A stretch of 64,000 nt of DNA, from positions 1-64,000 of the forward strand of contig JBGAKR010000006.1 of the NCBI GenBank assembly GCA_044224315.1. Reading direction: 5' to 3'. Position 1 is the first letter of the stretch, and the number at the start of each line of letters is the position of its first letter. Source of the DNA: JAGXTF01 sp044224315. GTDB taxonomy: Bacteria > Bacteroidota > Bacteroidia > NS11-12g > UBA955. The notes under the pieces were generated by a model. The model did no database searches. It worked only from the letters and a program-made list of their open reading frames with translations, and was not told where the DNA came from. Both the position numbers and the translations under genes were made by a program. Shown here piece by piece: positions 16,900 to 25,514 of the stretch.

Positions 16900-19643
16900 T
16901 ATTTTTTTGCTCCTCCTGCTGATGCAAAATTCCATTGTAATTTTACCAGCCAGTACCTTGCCAATTGGGTGTAAACCTGCTCCGAAACCAGGTTGGTATT
17001 GATACTGCGGTTGAAACCCTGATTTTGATTCAATAAATCGTTCATATAAAAACTCACCCCAAAATCGCGGGTTTTGCCAAAGAATTTGCTAATACCTGCC
17101 GTCATATAATATACATTGCGGTTACTTGAAAATACCGCCGATGCAGGACGAATATTGAATTCTCCGGTGTGTGTAATTTGAAATTTACCCGGTAAATTTA
17201 TTTCTAAATCATACGAAGGGGTTTGAATAATATATGCTGTGGGCTTACTTCCCGGCAGTGAATTTACCGATTGGTTATAATTAAGAGAGTAATTCAAATC
17301 CAGCTCCACAACGTCGGTTTCCAACGAAATATTAGCTGTTCCGGTATATGAATTCTGGTTGGTTTCAATGCGCACCCCGTTTGTATAAGAAATGGTTCGA
17401 TTGGAAGAAATAGAACCATCAATAGAAAATGAAACCGGTAGTTTTTTCAAATCTACATAGTAGCTCATATTGGCATCCAGGCTGTAGTTTCCATTGGCAT
17501 TTACTGTCATGGTGCGCCTAACTGCGTTTGTATCTACCGTAGTAGAAGTTACAAATGCATTGCGGGGCACATCCATGCTTAAATATCCGCTTAAATAACG
17601 TCCTTTTATGGTTTTGTAATGATGCAAATACACATTTAAAGAATGATTAAAGCTTTGGTTTAAATTGGCATTTCCTACATTCAAATTAAACGGATCTACA
17701 TTGTTAATTACCGGCTGCAATGCCGACATTGAAGGGGCCTGGGTATTACCGCTGTAATGCAATTGCACACTGCTTTGCTTTTTCCAATTGTAAGTTAATC
17801 CCGCATTGGGAGAGAAGTTTGGAAAGTATCGCACATTGGTTAAGTTGCCGGCAGAAAGTAGATTGGTTTGTTTATATTCAGCAAATCCGCCATTGGCCGA
17901 TGCATAATAATTCCATTTCTTTTTGGTGTAATTAATGTTAAATCCAATATTGTTTTTGGTTTGTAAAAAATCATAATTATTAGATAAACTATCTACCAAA
18001 CCTGCGGCATTTCCGTTTTCGCGGTTATAGGTATTAATTCGATTTTTATTATTGGTAATATTCGAATTTAAATTTACACCCCAATTGAAAAATTTATTTA
18101 TTCTATCGCCATAGCTGGTAGAAAACGAAGCGGTATAATTGTTTTGGGTAGATTTTTTTATTTGATCAATGGTTTGAGATTTCTGTAATATTCCTGCTTC
18201 TGCAAAAAATAAATTCTCGGAAAGTAAGCCCTGGTTGCTGGTGGAAGGATTCATGCCACCCTTCAAGCTCATATTAAAATACCTCGATTTTTTGGTAAAA
18301 GTCTTTTTCCATATAAGATCGCCCTGCAATTGCTGGCGATTGTATTCGTTGGTTACAAACCTGTGTGAGTGGTTGATTCTTGTGCTAGCTGCAGTGCCGC
18401 TGTTTAGCTCACTGCTGTTTTTACCTTGGCTAACGGCAACGGTGCTGCTTATAGTGATGGTATTAAAACTATCGGCTTTTAAATCGTAGGTAATCTTTGC
18501 CCTATGTCCGTCCTGGTTGCTGCGATTCACTGTGGTATCGCGGATGCTATAGGATGTATCGGGCAAAAAGTAGCGCGAGTTGCCAATAATTTGTCCATCC
18601 ACTCCTTCATTGGCAAAACGATAGGAAGCATTTATCTTTTGTTTGGTGCTGTCCCAAGAGTTATTGAATGTTGCGCCGGCACTGGTGTTAAAGGGAATGC
18701 CCCGATCGTCGATGCGGTCATTAAAATTGGAATTGTTGTAATAATAACCGTAACTTTCGTCGTAATCATATCCCCCGCTTGCACTGCCTCCAAATTGTTT
18801 CGAATCCTGCCAACCCAGCGATGGATTTTCAAAATTGGATTTCTTCAGGTAACCTGCTGCTTTCAGGGTTTTATTAAAATAACCAGAGAAAATACCGCCA
18901 TTGGTGTATTGATCTAAATCGCTGCCGGCTTCTGCCTTGCCAAAATAGCCTTTTTTCTTATCCTGTTTGAGGGTAAGATTCAGGGTCTTAACTTTATCCT
19001 CGGCATTGTTTGAGGTGGTATCTTTTACTTCGTTATACACCTGCACCTTGTCTATCATATCGGCCCGCAAGTATTTGGTAGCCACGGTTGGATCATCAGG
19101 GAAGAACTCTTCTCCATCCACCAGTATTTTTTTCACCTTTTCGCCCTGGGCGGTAATTTCTCCGTTTTTATTTACCTGAATACCCGGTAGTTTTTTAAGC
19201 AAATCCTCGGCCGTAGCTCCCGGATTGGTTTTGAAAAAATCGGCCAGAAACTCGGTGGTATCCCCATTGAGCCTAATTCCATTGCTGAATTTATTGATGA
19301 TAATTTCGTTGATAGCCAGCAATTTATTTATAATTCGCAGGGTGTCATTTGATTTTTGCTGGGCGCTATCCAGGGTAAATTTATCGGTATAATCTACAAA
19401 GCCGGGATAGCTGCTTTTTACAATGTAGTCGCCAGCTTTGAGGCCATAAAAAGCAAACCTGCCGTATTTATCAGTGCGGGTGTATTGCTGCAGTACAGAA
19501 TCCTTTGCCGAAATGAGCATTACCAGCGATTTTGCCAGGGGCGCATTGTCGGAGGCGTTTAGCGCAATGCCTGAATAATTGCTATTTTGCGCAAATAGAC
19601 TGATTGTCAGTATATTAAAAAGGAAAGGTAGAAGTTTTTTCAA
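16899..19643 (-). CDS. TonB-receptor-like outer-membrane beta-barrel protein with carboxypeptidase-regulatory domain
   Basis: A 914-residue outer-membrane protein. The order is signal peptide (MKKLLPFLFNILTISLFAQ), CarboxypepD-regulatory-like domain (about 22-100, SGIALNASDNAPL), a plug-like domain (about 110-230; PGATAEDLLKKLPGIQVNKN, ILVDGEEFFPDDP) and a large beta-barrel (OMP_b-brl_3 type) to the C-terminus. The start is TTG; no ATG or GTG lies in a better position, and a TATATTCG box sits 18 nt upstream. It is co-transcribed with the GLPGLI gene. A role in uptake or assembly at the outer membrane is inferred; the substrate is unknown. No SusD partner is present, so this is not a classical polysaccharide utilisation locus. 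Confidence 0.88.
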   Translation of the reverse strand: MKKLLPFLFNILTISLFAQNSNYSGIALNASDNAPLAKSLVMLISAKDSVLQQYTRTDKYGRFAFYGLKAGDYIVKSSYPGFVDYTDKFTLDSAQQKSNDTLRIINKLLAINEIIINKFSNGIRLNGDTTEFLADFFKTNPGATAEDLLKKLPGIQVNKNGEITAQGEKVKKILVDGEEFFPDDPTVATKYLRADMIDKVQVYNEVKDTTSNNAEDKVKTLNLTLKQDKKKGYFGKAEAGSDLDQYTNGGIFSGYFNKTLKAAGYLKKSNFENPSLGWQDSKQFGGSASGGYDYDESYGYYYNNSNFNDRIDDRGIPFNTSAGATFNNSWDSTKQKINASYRFANEGVDGQIIGNSRYFLPDTSYSIRDTTVNRSNQDGHRAKITYDLKADSFNTITISSTVAVSQGKNSSELNSGTAASTRINHSHRFVTNEYNRQQLQGDLIWKKTFTKKSRYFNMSLKGGMNPSTSNQGLLSENLFFAEAGILQKSQTIDQIKKSTQNNYTASFSTSYGDRINKFFNWGVNLNSNITNNKNRINTYNRENGNAAGLVDSLSNNYDFLQTKNNIGFNINYTKKKWNYYASANGGFAEYKQTNLLSAGNLTNVRYFPNFSPNAGLTYNWKKQSSVQLHYSGNTQAPSMSALQPVINNVDPFNLNVGNANLNQSFNHSLNVYLHHYKTIKGRYLSGYLSMDVPRNAFVTSTTVDTNAVRRTMTVNANGNYSLDANMSYYVDLKKLPVSFSIDGSISSNRTISYTNGVRIETNQNSYTGTANISLETDVVELDLNYSLNYNQSVNSLPGSKPTAYIIQTPSYDLEINLPGKFQITHTGEFNIRPASAVFSSNRNVYYMTAGISKFFGKTRDFGVSFYMNDLLNQNQGFNRSINTNLVSEQVYTQLARYWLVKLQWNFASAGGAKK

Positions 19644-19661
19644 AATTATTTGCTTAAACTA

Positions 19662-19669
19662 CGAATATA
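19662..19669 (-). promoter_or_regulatory. -7 promoter box of the outer-membrane barrel operon
   Basis: TATATTCG on the minus strand, 18 nt before the TTG start at 19643. A second match (TAATTTTG, 19648-19641) overlaps the start codon itself and is probably not used. Confidence 0.45.
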
Positions 19670-19739
19670 GACGGTTAACAAATCAGAATGTTACGCTTTT
19701 TTGATGAATTGTTGAATTCTGGCTATAAAAGCACAAAGC

Positions 19740-20729
19740 CTAAATCAACAGTGTTCCACCCACCGCTGGCAATAGCAATTCTCCGTTTATTTGCCCAATG
19801 CGACTCATTTCAAGCACCATATTATGGGGTTCGCTGGCGGGTTCATCGCTGAGGTCGAGGGTAGCATGGTGCATGGGTAAAAACTTTTTGGCACCGCATT
19901 CGTTAAATGCCTGCACCGCATGAGTGGGCGACATATGTGCCTGGTGCATAAACCACTCGGGCCTGAATGCACCGATTCCCAGCATGGCAATATCAATTTG
20001 CGGAAAAAGTTGGCCCAACTCCTGGTAATGGCTGCCATAGCCGCTGTCGGCCCCAAAGTAAATGTGTTTGCCGTTGGCCTCAATCATAAATGCGCCCCAG
20101 AGGCGTATGTTGGTATCGGTAAGGTAGCGGCGGCACCAGTGGCGGGTAGGCAGGTAAGTAAGGGTAAGCTGGGGTGCGGGATTGTATTGCTGGTACCATC
20201 CCATTTCGGTTATACGGTTTTTACACCATTTGCGCAGGGCCGGAGTCATACCCAGGGAGGTTATAATCTCCATTTGCGGATTCTGTGCCCCAAGGGTGCG
20301 CAAAGACCTTTCGTCCATATGGTCGCGGTGGTCGTGTGACAGCAATATGTAATCGATGTTTTTAAACAGGTGAATGGGGTAGGGATTGGGCACAATCTGC
20401 TTTACCATCGGGATTTTAAAAAACACCGGATCGACCAGCATATTTACACCGCCCAGGCGCATAAAAAACCATGCATGCCCCAGCCATACCAGGCAATCTT
20501 CGGTATGATTAAGGAATGCAGTATCCTGAATGAATTCAGGTTTCCAGGTATCGAGTTTTTTTTGCTGTTTAAAAGGTTTTGGACCGGTTTGCCATTTCCA
20601 CACATCGCCAAAACCGGTGGTGAATGGGTGCTCGTGATTTACAAATCGGCCTTTGTCATCTATGGGGTTGCCATGCCAGCCTTCTTTGATAAAGGGGAGG
20701 TCGGGATTGAATTTGGGGAGGGGTTTCAC
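19740..20729 (-). CDS. MBL-fold hydrolase, NAPE-PLD/UlaG-like
   Basis: A 329-residue metallo-beta-lactamase-fold protein. The metal-binding motif is LSHDHRDHMD (H-x-H-x-D-H) at about residue 131, with further ligands in FGADSGYG (Asp) and LPMHHATLD (His). The upstream LVWLGHAWFFMRLGGVNMLVDPVF block and overall length match the bacterial N-acylphosphatidylethanolamine phospholipase D-like group, so a phosphodiester or lipid substrate is possible but unproven. There is no signal peptide; cytoplasmic. The start is GTG, 7 nt after CATCTTTG, a 7-of-8 match to the -7 box. The stop is TAG. Confidence 0.8.
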   Translation of the reverse strand: MKPLPKFNPDLPFIKEGWHGNPIDDKGRFVNHEHPFTTGFGDVWKWQTGPKPFKQQKKLDTWKPEFIQDTAFLNHTEDCLVWLGHAWFFMRLGGVNMLVDPVFFKIPMVKQIVPNPYPIHLFKNIDYILLSHDHRDHMDERSLRTLGAQNPQMEIITSLGMTPALRKWCKNRITEMGWYQQYNPAPQLTLTYLPTRHWCRRYLTDTNIRLWGAFMIEANGKHIYFGADSGYGSHYQELGQLFPQIDIAMLGIGAFRPEWFMHQAHMSPTHAVQAFNECGAKKFLPMHHATLDLSDEPASEPHNMVLEMSRIGQINGELLLPAVGGTLLI

Positions 20730-20807
20730 TGGGGTTCAAAGATGGGGAATTTTGAAATAGAGGAATAGATTATTAGTTGGATTTGAATATTAGTTAGACA
20801 GATTTCC

Positions 20808-20830
20808 AACCCGCCTCAGCGGCGGGTCGA
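20808..20830. repeat. GC-rich inverted repeat downstream of the SUMF1 gene
   Basis: CCCGCC and GGCGGG flank a 5-nt loop (TCAGC). No T-run follows on either strand. It may be a weak terminator or a dispersed palindromic element. Confidence 0.4.
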
Positions 20831-20916
20831 AAGGTTGTGAAAAAAAATACGGCCGTACGTGTCTCGGGGTGCAAATGGAATCTGCACTATCACAAACGAA
20901 CCGAAGGGTAGGACAT

Positions 20917-22551
20917 TTATTTGTTTTTCTGCACTTCCATAAATACACGGAAACCCAGGGTAGGGGAAGGGGTTTGGGAAGTTTCGAAGTGGAGATTGTT
21001 TTGCGCAGCCAAGTCTGAGGTCCAGTTAGCGCCAATTTCGATGAAATACTCTTCCGAATCCCAGGAACCGCCTTTGCTTATTTCTTGGGAATTTATCATT
21101 TCGGCCGCATTGCCCGAAACATTATACATCCCAAAATCATTGGGAAAATAGGAATTAACCGGGCAGGTGAATTCAACGCCATCCGCTTTTCTTGAGGCCG
21201 AAGAATCGTAAGGGTGGATTTTTCGTCCAAACAGGCCTGCTGTATCATCCTCTACATACGCCAGAGGCATGGGGTTGAAATTTGCCAGATAAGCCCCTTT
21301 GGAATTTTGGGAATACGGGCCACCCCAGGGGAATGAATTTCCAACCCTGCCGCCGCGGGCTGCGGTTTCCCATTCTTGCAGGCTGGGTAAACGAAAGGTT
21401 ACAGTTTTGTATTTACGATCGGGCAATTGGTTGTAATATTGGGTAAGCCATTCGCAATATTTTACTGCTGATTCGTAGCTGATATTTACCACAGGATGGT
21501 CTTTAAACACGGCGTTTTGGCTGTACATAAAATGGTATTTATAGGGGTCTTTTTGCAACCATAATGTATCATTCGGGGCGTAATTTTTCAGGCCGGAATA
21601 TTGAATAAAAGTTTGGTACCAGGCATTCGAAACCTCAAATAAACCGGGCTTTAGCAGGCTGTCGGTTTTTGCAAATTGGGCCTCAATGGTTTTTGCATTT
21701 AATTTTTTTATGGCAATGTTTTCAGTGGATATTTTTACAATTTCTATTACATAACGAAAACCAATGGTACTGCGCGGACTAATGTCTCCATCGAATTTTC
21801 CGGGCACATCAATGCGACAATAATAGGGCATTTCATTCCAGGATCCGCCCTTGGTTTTTCCGGGTTCAGCCAACCATTCTGCCACATTCCCACACATATT
21901 ATAAAGGCCAAAACCGTTGGGCCAATAAGAATAAACAGGTGTGGTTATAAATCCTGCGTCACTTAGACTTTCTGCACCAACTGCGCCAACTGGGCCTCTG
22001 TTTCGCTGCATGTTTAATATAATTTTTCCTTCATCCTTTTTTTTATGATTTCGCATCCGATAATCATCACCCGGCCAAGGGTAAATTGCCGATTTATCCA
22101 AACCACCGCGTGCAGCCATTTCCCATTCTTTTTGGGTAGGCAGGCGCACTATAATATCCTGTATGGGAGACTTTTCTTTTTTATAAATTTCCAGCAATTT
22201 TTTTCGGGCCCAGTTGCAATAATTGATGGCCTGTTTTTGGGTAATGCCCACAACCGGATAGTCCATATAAGCCGGATGTGTGAAGTAATAATGCACAAAT
22301 GGCTCGTTATAAGCCCATACAGAACGCCAAACCAGGGTGTCGGGGTAATTTTCCCTTGCAGCCTGGGTATCGGTGTGCTGCAAATCCCAGATAAATTCTC
22401 TGTATTGCCTATTGCTGATTTCAGTTTCAGCCATGTACAAGTAATCGCCCTGGATGGGTTTGCAATGGAATACCAGACTGGTTTTAATACCGAGTTGGGC
22501 ATGTAAATTCAAACTAAATAAAATGACAAATAGCGTAATAATATTTCTCAT
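20917..22551 (-). CDS. Double SUMF1 (formylglycine-generating enzyme-like) domain protein, GldJ/GldK-like
   Basis: A 544-residue exported protein with a signal peptide (MRNIITLFVILFSLNLHA) and two tandem FGE-sulfatase/SUMF1 domains (about 35-270 and 300-540). Domain 1 has ETEISNRQYREF, RLPTQKEWEMAARGG, GFGLYNMCGNVAEW and KGGSWNEMPYYCR. Domain 2 repeats this as RLPSLQEWETAARGG, DFGMYNVSGNAAEM and KGGSWDSEEYF. The segment RSVWAYNEPFVHYYFTHPAY resembles the T9SS/gliding proteins GldJ and GldK. Domain 2 lacks the Cys that follows GGSW in domain 1, so at most one domain could keep oxidase-type chemistry and a structural role is more likely. There is no obvious lipobox Cys. A -7 box (TATTTTCG) lies 11 nt upstream. 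Confidence 0.82.
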   Translation of the reverse strand: MRNIITLFVILFSLNLHAQLGIKTSLVFHCKPIQGDYLYMAETEISNRQYREFIWDLQHTDTQAARENYPDTLVWRSVWAYNEPFVHYYFTHPAYMDYPVVGITQKQAINYCNWARKKLLEIYKKEKSPIQDIIVRLPTQKEWEMAARGGLDKSAIYPWPGDDYRMRNHKKKDEGKIILNMQRNRGPVGAVGAESLSDAGFITTPVYSYWPNGFGLYNMCGNVAEWLAEPGKTKGGSWNEMPYYCRIDVPGKFDGDISPRSTIGFRYVIEIVKISTENIAIKKLNAKTIEAQFAKTDSLLKPGLFEVSNAWYQTFIQYSGLKNYAPNDTLWLQKDPYKYHFMYSQNAVFKDHPVVNISYESAVKYCEWLTQYYNQLPDRKYKTVTFRLPSLQEWETAARGGRVGNSFPWGGPYSQNSKGAYLANFNPMPLAYVEDDTAGLFGRKIHPYDSSASRKADGVEFTCPVNSYFPNDFGMYNVSGNAAEMINSQEISKGGSWDSEEYFIEIGANWTSDLAAQNNLHFETSQTPSPTLGFRVFMEVQKNK

Positions 22552-22562
22552 GGTATAAAAAA

Positions 22563-22570
22563 CGAAAATA
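22563..22570 (-). promoter_or_regulatory. -7 promoter box of the SUMF1 gene
   Basis: TATTTTCG on the minus strand, 11 nt before ATG 22551. Confidence 0.45.
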
Positions 22571-22664
22571 GCGAAGGATTATTCTTGAAGCCATACCCAT
22601 GATGTAGAAAAAGTTCGAATTTTATGTAGAAAAATATCGATTGCAGAGCCATTAAACCCTGTTT

Positions 22665-22752
22665 AGTGCAACCTTGGTGCAATTGTAGAGCAAGTATAGT
22701 GCAAGTGTAGAGCAAGTATAGCGCAAGTATGAAGCAAGCATGGCCTAAGCAA
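22665..22752. repeat. Tandem 11-bp repeat, eight units
   Basis: Eight in-phase units of 11 bp, consensus AGNGCAAGTAT (variants include AGAGCAAGTAT, AGCGCAAGTAT, AGTGCAAGTGT; the outer units are more diverged). The period is close to one helical turn. The array lies 114-201 bp upstream of the SUMF1 gene start. The 305-bp gap 22552-22856 otherwise holds only a promoter box and the terminator of the pyrophosphatase gene. Confidence 0.8.
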
Positions 22753-22801
22753 TCTTGGGTTTAATTCAATTCAGGGGCTCATTTGTACCTGATTGAATGC
22801 A

Positions 22802-22829
22802 TAAAAAAAGCCACCCGAAGGTGGCTTTT
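22802..22829 (-). terminator. Intrinsic terminator of the membrane pyrophosphatase gene
   Basis: Stem AAAAGCCACC / GGTGGCTTTT with a CGAA loop; on the minus strand it is followed by a T-run (an A-run on the plus strand at 22803-22809). It lies 28 nt after the stop. Confidence 0.85.
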
Positions 22830-22856
22830 GTGAATTAGGTTTATAACTATACGAAA

Positions 22857-25385
22857 TTACTTGCAGCAGGCTTTTTGGGCCGGTGCAGCAGCACCCTCGT
22901 TGCAGCAAGCTTTATCGGAATGGGCAGAGCAGCACTCTTTCATTCCTTTGTCTTTGCAGGCTTTTTCGCATTCAGCTTTGGTAGCATGTTTGTCTTTGCA
23001 GCAATCATTTGCAGCACCGCCAATCCATTTGCCATTGGCATCATAGTGGCTCATGCACATTTCTTTTTCTTCTTTGCTGCAGCCCATGCTATCGCACATT
23101 TTAGCGCACTCTTCTTTGCTCATTTTGGCGCATTTGTCCATTTCACATTTGCCCATCATATGGTGTCCGCCTTTGCAATGGTCTTTGTCCATGCCATGGC
23201 AGTTTTCCATTTTGTCTTTGCAATGGTCTTTGCCGCCAGTATTTCCGGTAGCACCGCGACCCGCAATGTATGGCGCAATTACCAGCGATACGATAGACAT
23301 CAGTTTAATCAGGATGTTCATAGAAGGTCCGCTGGTATCTTTGAATGGGTCTCCCACTGTATCACCGGTTACAGATGCTTTGTGGGGTTCAGATTTTTTG
23401 TAGAAAGTTTCGCCATTGATTACCACTCCTTTTTCGAATGATTTTTTAGCGTTATCCCATGCACCGCCGGCATTGCTTTGGAACATACCCATCAGCACAC
23501 CGCTAACGGTTACACCAGCCAACATACCACCCAATACTTCGGGGCCGAAAATAAAACCTACAATAATGGGGCTGATCAGGGTGATGGCACCAGGCAGAAT
23601 CATTTCGCGGATGGAGGCTTTGGTAGAAATGGCAACGCATTTTTCGTACTCAGGCTCGGCTTTGTATTCCATAATGCCCGGAATTTCGCGGAATTGGCGA
23701 CGCACTTCGTTTACCATATCCATGGCAGCGCGGCCTACAGCGGCAATAGCCAAAGAAGAGAAGATAAACGGAATCATACCACCCACAAACAAACCAGCCA
23801 ATACAGGTGCTTTGTAAATATCGATGGCATCGATGCCCGAAATACCTACGAAAGCGGCAAACAGGGCCAGAGAGGTAAGGGCTGCAGAGGCAATGGCAAA
23901 ACCTTTACCGGTAGCAGCAGTAGTGTTACCTACAGCATCCAGGTTATCGGTACGGCCGCGCACTTCTTCGGGCAACTGACTCATTTCAGCAATACCACCT
24001 GCGTTATCGGCAATCGGACCGAAGGCATCGATAGCCAATTGCATTGCAGTAGTTGCCATCATACCGGCTGCGGCAATGGCCACACCATATAATCCGGCAA
24101 AATAGTAAGAGCCCATAATACCACCGGCCAAAACCAGGATAGGGGCTACAACACTTTCCATACCTACAGACAAACCGCCAATGATGTTAGTGGCGTGTCC
24201 GGTGGCAGATTGTTTTATAATTGAAAGCACAGGGCGTTTACCCATGGCTGTGTAATACTCAGTAATTAAGCTCATGAGGGTACCTACAACCAAACCTACC
24301 ACAATGGCGGCAAAAACGCCGGTACGAGTAAATTCAGCGCCACGGTTGGCATCAAACCAGCTCATTTTTTCGGGCAGCATCCAGTTTACCAGGAAGAAAG
24401 AGGCAACACCGGTAAGGATAATAGAACCCCAGTTACCCAGGTTCAAAGCTTTTTGTACGTTATCGGTTTCGTTTTTAATGCGCACAAACCAGGTTCCCAC
24501 GATTGAGAAAATCAGACCCAATCCTGCAATTACCATAGGCAGCAGAATAGGAGAGAATCCACCAAAATTGTCCTTGCTGGCATCAATTTCCTGACCCAAT
24601 ACCATGGTAGCAAGGATGGTAGCCACATAAGAACCGAAAAGGTCGGCACCCATACCTGCAACGTCACCTACGTTATCACCCACGTTATCGGCGATGGTGG
24701 CAGGGTTGCGCACATCATCTTCGGGGATACCCGCTTCTACTTTACCTACAAGATCAGCTCCAACGTCGGCAGCTTTGGTATAAATACCACCACCTACGCG
24801 GGCAAACAGGGCGATAGATTCGGCACCCAGTGAAAATCCGGTTAATACTTCTATGGCAGTGCTCATAGCCTCGCTGCGCACATCCACAACGTGAAACATG
24901 GCAAGGAAAGCGATAAACAATCCGCCCAATCCCAGAATAGCCAAACCGGCTACACCCAGTCCCATAACGGTACCCCCGTTAAAAGATACTTTCAGGGCTT
25001 GAGACAGGGAGGTACGGGCAGCTTGGGTAGTGCGTACGTTTGCTTTAGTGGCAATGCGCATTCCAAAATAGCCGGCCAGGGCGCTGAAAACAGCACCGAT
25101 GATGAATGACAGGGCAATAATGGGGCTGGAGTGCACAGGGTGTGCTTCGGTACCATGCATGGTACCAATCCAGGCCAGCAATAAGGCACCGATTACAACA
25201 AAATAACCCAGTACTTTCCATTCGGCCTTCAGGAATGCCATGGCACCCTTGGCAATTTTAGATGCAAGATTCTGCATTTTTTCATCTCCAGCGTCCTGTT
25301 TGCTAACCCAGGCGCTTTTAATCGCCATAACCAGCAATCCTACAATACCCAGGGCGGGGATCAGATACATTATGTTTTCTTTCAT
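22857..25385 (-). CDS. hppA: K+-dependent membrane-bound pyrophosphatase (Na+ or H+ pump) with Cys-rich tail
   Basis: An 842-residue M-PPase with about 16 membrane helices that couples cytoplasmic pyrophosphate hydrolysis to ion export. Visible motifs are the substrate site DVGADLVGKVE, the Mg2+ site NVGDNVGDVAGMGADLFGS, and GNTTAATGKG, where Ala in place of Lys after GNTTA marks the K+-dependent subfamily (many of which pump Na+). After the last helix (LVIAPYIAG, about 708) there is a roughly 134-residue hydrophilic tail with 19 Cys and 8 His, including CC pairs and EECAKMC, KEMCMSHYDANGKW and NDCCKD blocks. Ordinary M-PPases end near the last helix. Because both termini of M-PPases face away from the cytoplasm, the tail is expected in the periplasm. 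The tail is in frame with no stop and is not a separate gene. Confidence 0.95.
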   Translation of the reverse strand: MKENIMYLIPALGIVGLLVMAIKSAWVSKQDAGDEKMQNLASKIAKGAMAFLKAEWKVLGYFVVIGALLLAWIGTMHGTEAHPVHSSPIIALSFIIGAVFSALAGYFGMRIATKANVRTTQAARTSLSQALKVSFNGGTVMGLGVAGLAILGLGGLFIAFLAMFHVVDVRSEAMSTAIEVLTGFSLGAESIALFARVGGGIYTKAADVGADLVGKVEAGIPEDDVRNPATIADNVGDNVGDVAGMGADLFGSYVATILATMVLGQEIDASKDNFGGFSPILLPMVIAGLGLIFSIVGTWFVRIKNETDNVQKALNLGNWGSIILTGVASFFLVNWMLPEKMSWFDANRGAEFTRTGVFAAIVVGLVVGTLMSLITEYYTAMGKRPVLSIIKQSATGHATNIIGGLSVGMESVVAPILVLAGGIMGSYYFAGLYGVAIAAAGMMATTAMQLAIDAFGPIADNAGGIAEMSQLPEEVRGRTDNLDAVGNTTAATGKGFAIASAALTSLALFAAFVGISGIDAIDIYKAPVLAGLFVGGMIPFIFSSLAIAAVGRAAMDMVNEVRRQFREIPGIMEYKAEPEYEKCVAISTKASIREMILPGAITLISPIIVGFIFGPEVLGGMLAGVTVSGVLMGMFQSNAGGAWDNAKKSFEKGVVINGETFYKKSEPHKASVTGDTVGDPFKDTSGPSMNILIKLMSIVSLVIAPYIAGRGATGNTGGKDHCKDKMENCHGMDKDHCKGGHHMMGKCEMDKCAKMSKEECAKMCDSMGCSKEEKEMCMSHYDANGKWIGGAANDCCKDKHATKAECEKACKDKGMKECCSAHSDKACCNEGAAAPAQKACCK

Positions 25386-25416
25386 AGAAGCGTTTTGTGT
25401 GAACTTTTAAGGGGCG

Positions 25417-25424
25417 CGAAATTA
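25417..25424 (-). promoter_or_regulatory. -7 promoter box of hppA
   Basis: TAATTTCG on the minus strand, 31 nt before ATG 25385. Confidence 0.4.
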
Positions 25425-25461
25425 GACATTATCAGTCTTAAAATAAAATGCCATTTTAAAC

Positions 25462-25492
25462 AAAAACCGCCCCTAGGCCGGAGGCGGTTTTG
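25462..25492 (-). terminator. Intrinsic terminator of the gingipain-like gene
   Basis: Stem AAAACCGCC / GGCGGTTTT with an 11-nt loop; followed on the minus strand by TTTTTG. Confidence 0.75.
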
Positions 25493-25514
25493 CGTATGTT
25501 TTTAGGGTTTAGTT

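Noticed and set aside
22857..23260. Cys-rich tail of HppA as a separate metallothionein-like gene or a frameshift
   Set aside because: It is in frame with HppA without a stop, there is no promoter box, and the terminator lies after it.
23478..24092. Plus-strand ORFs antisense to hppA
   Set aside because: Low-complexity peptides opposite a highly conserved membrane protein; shadows.
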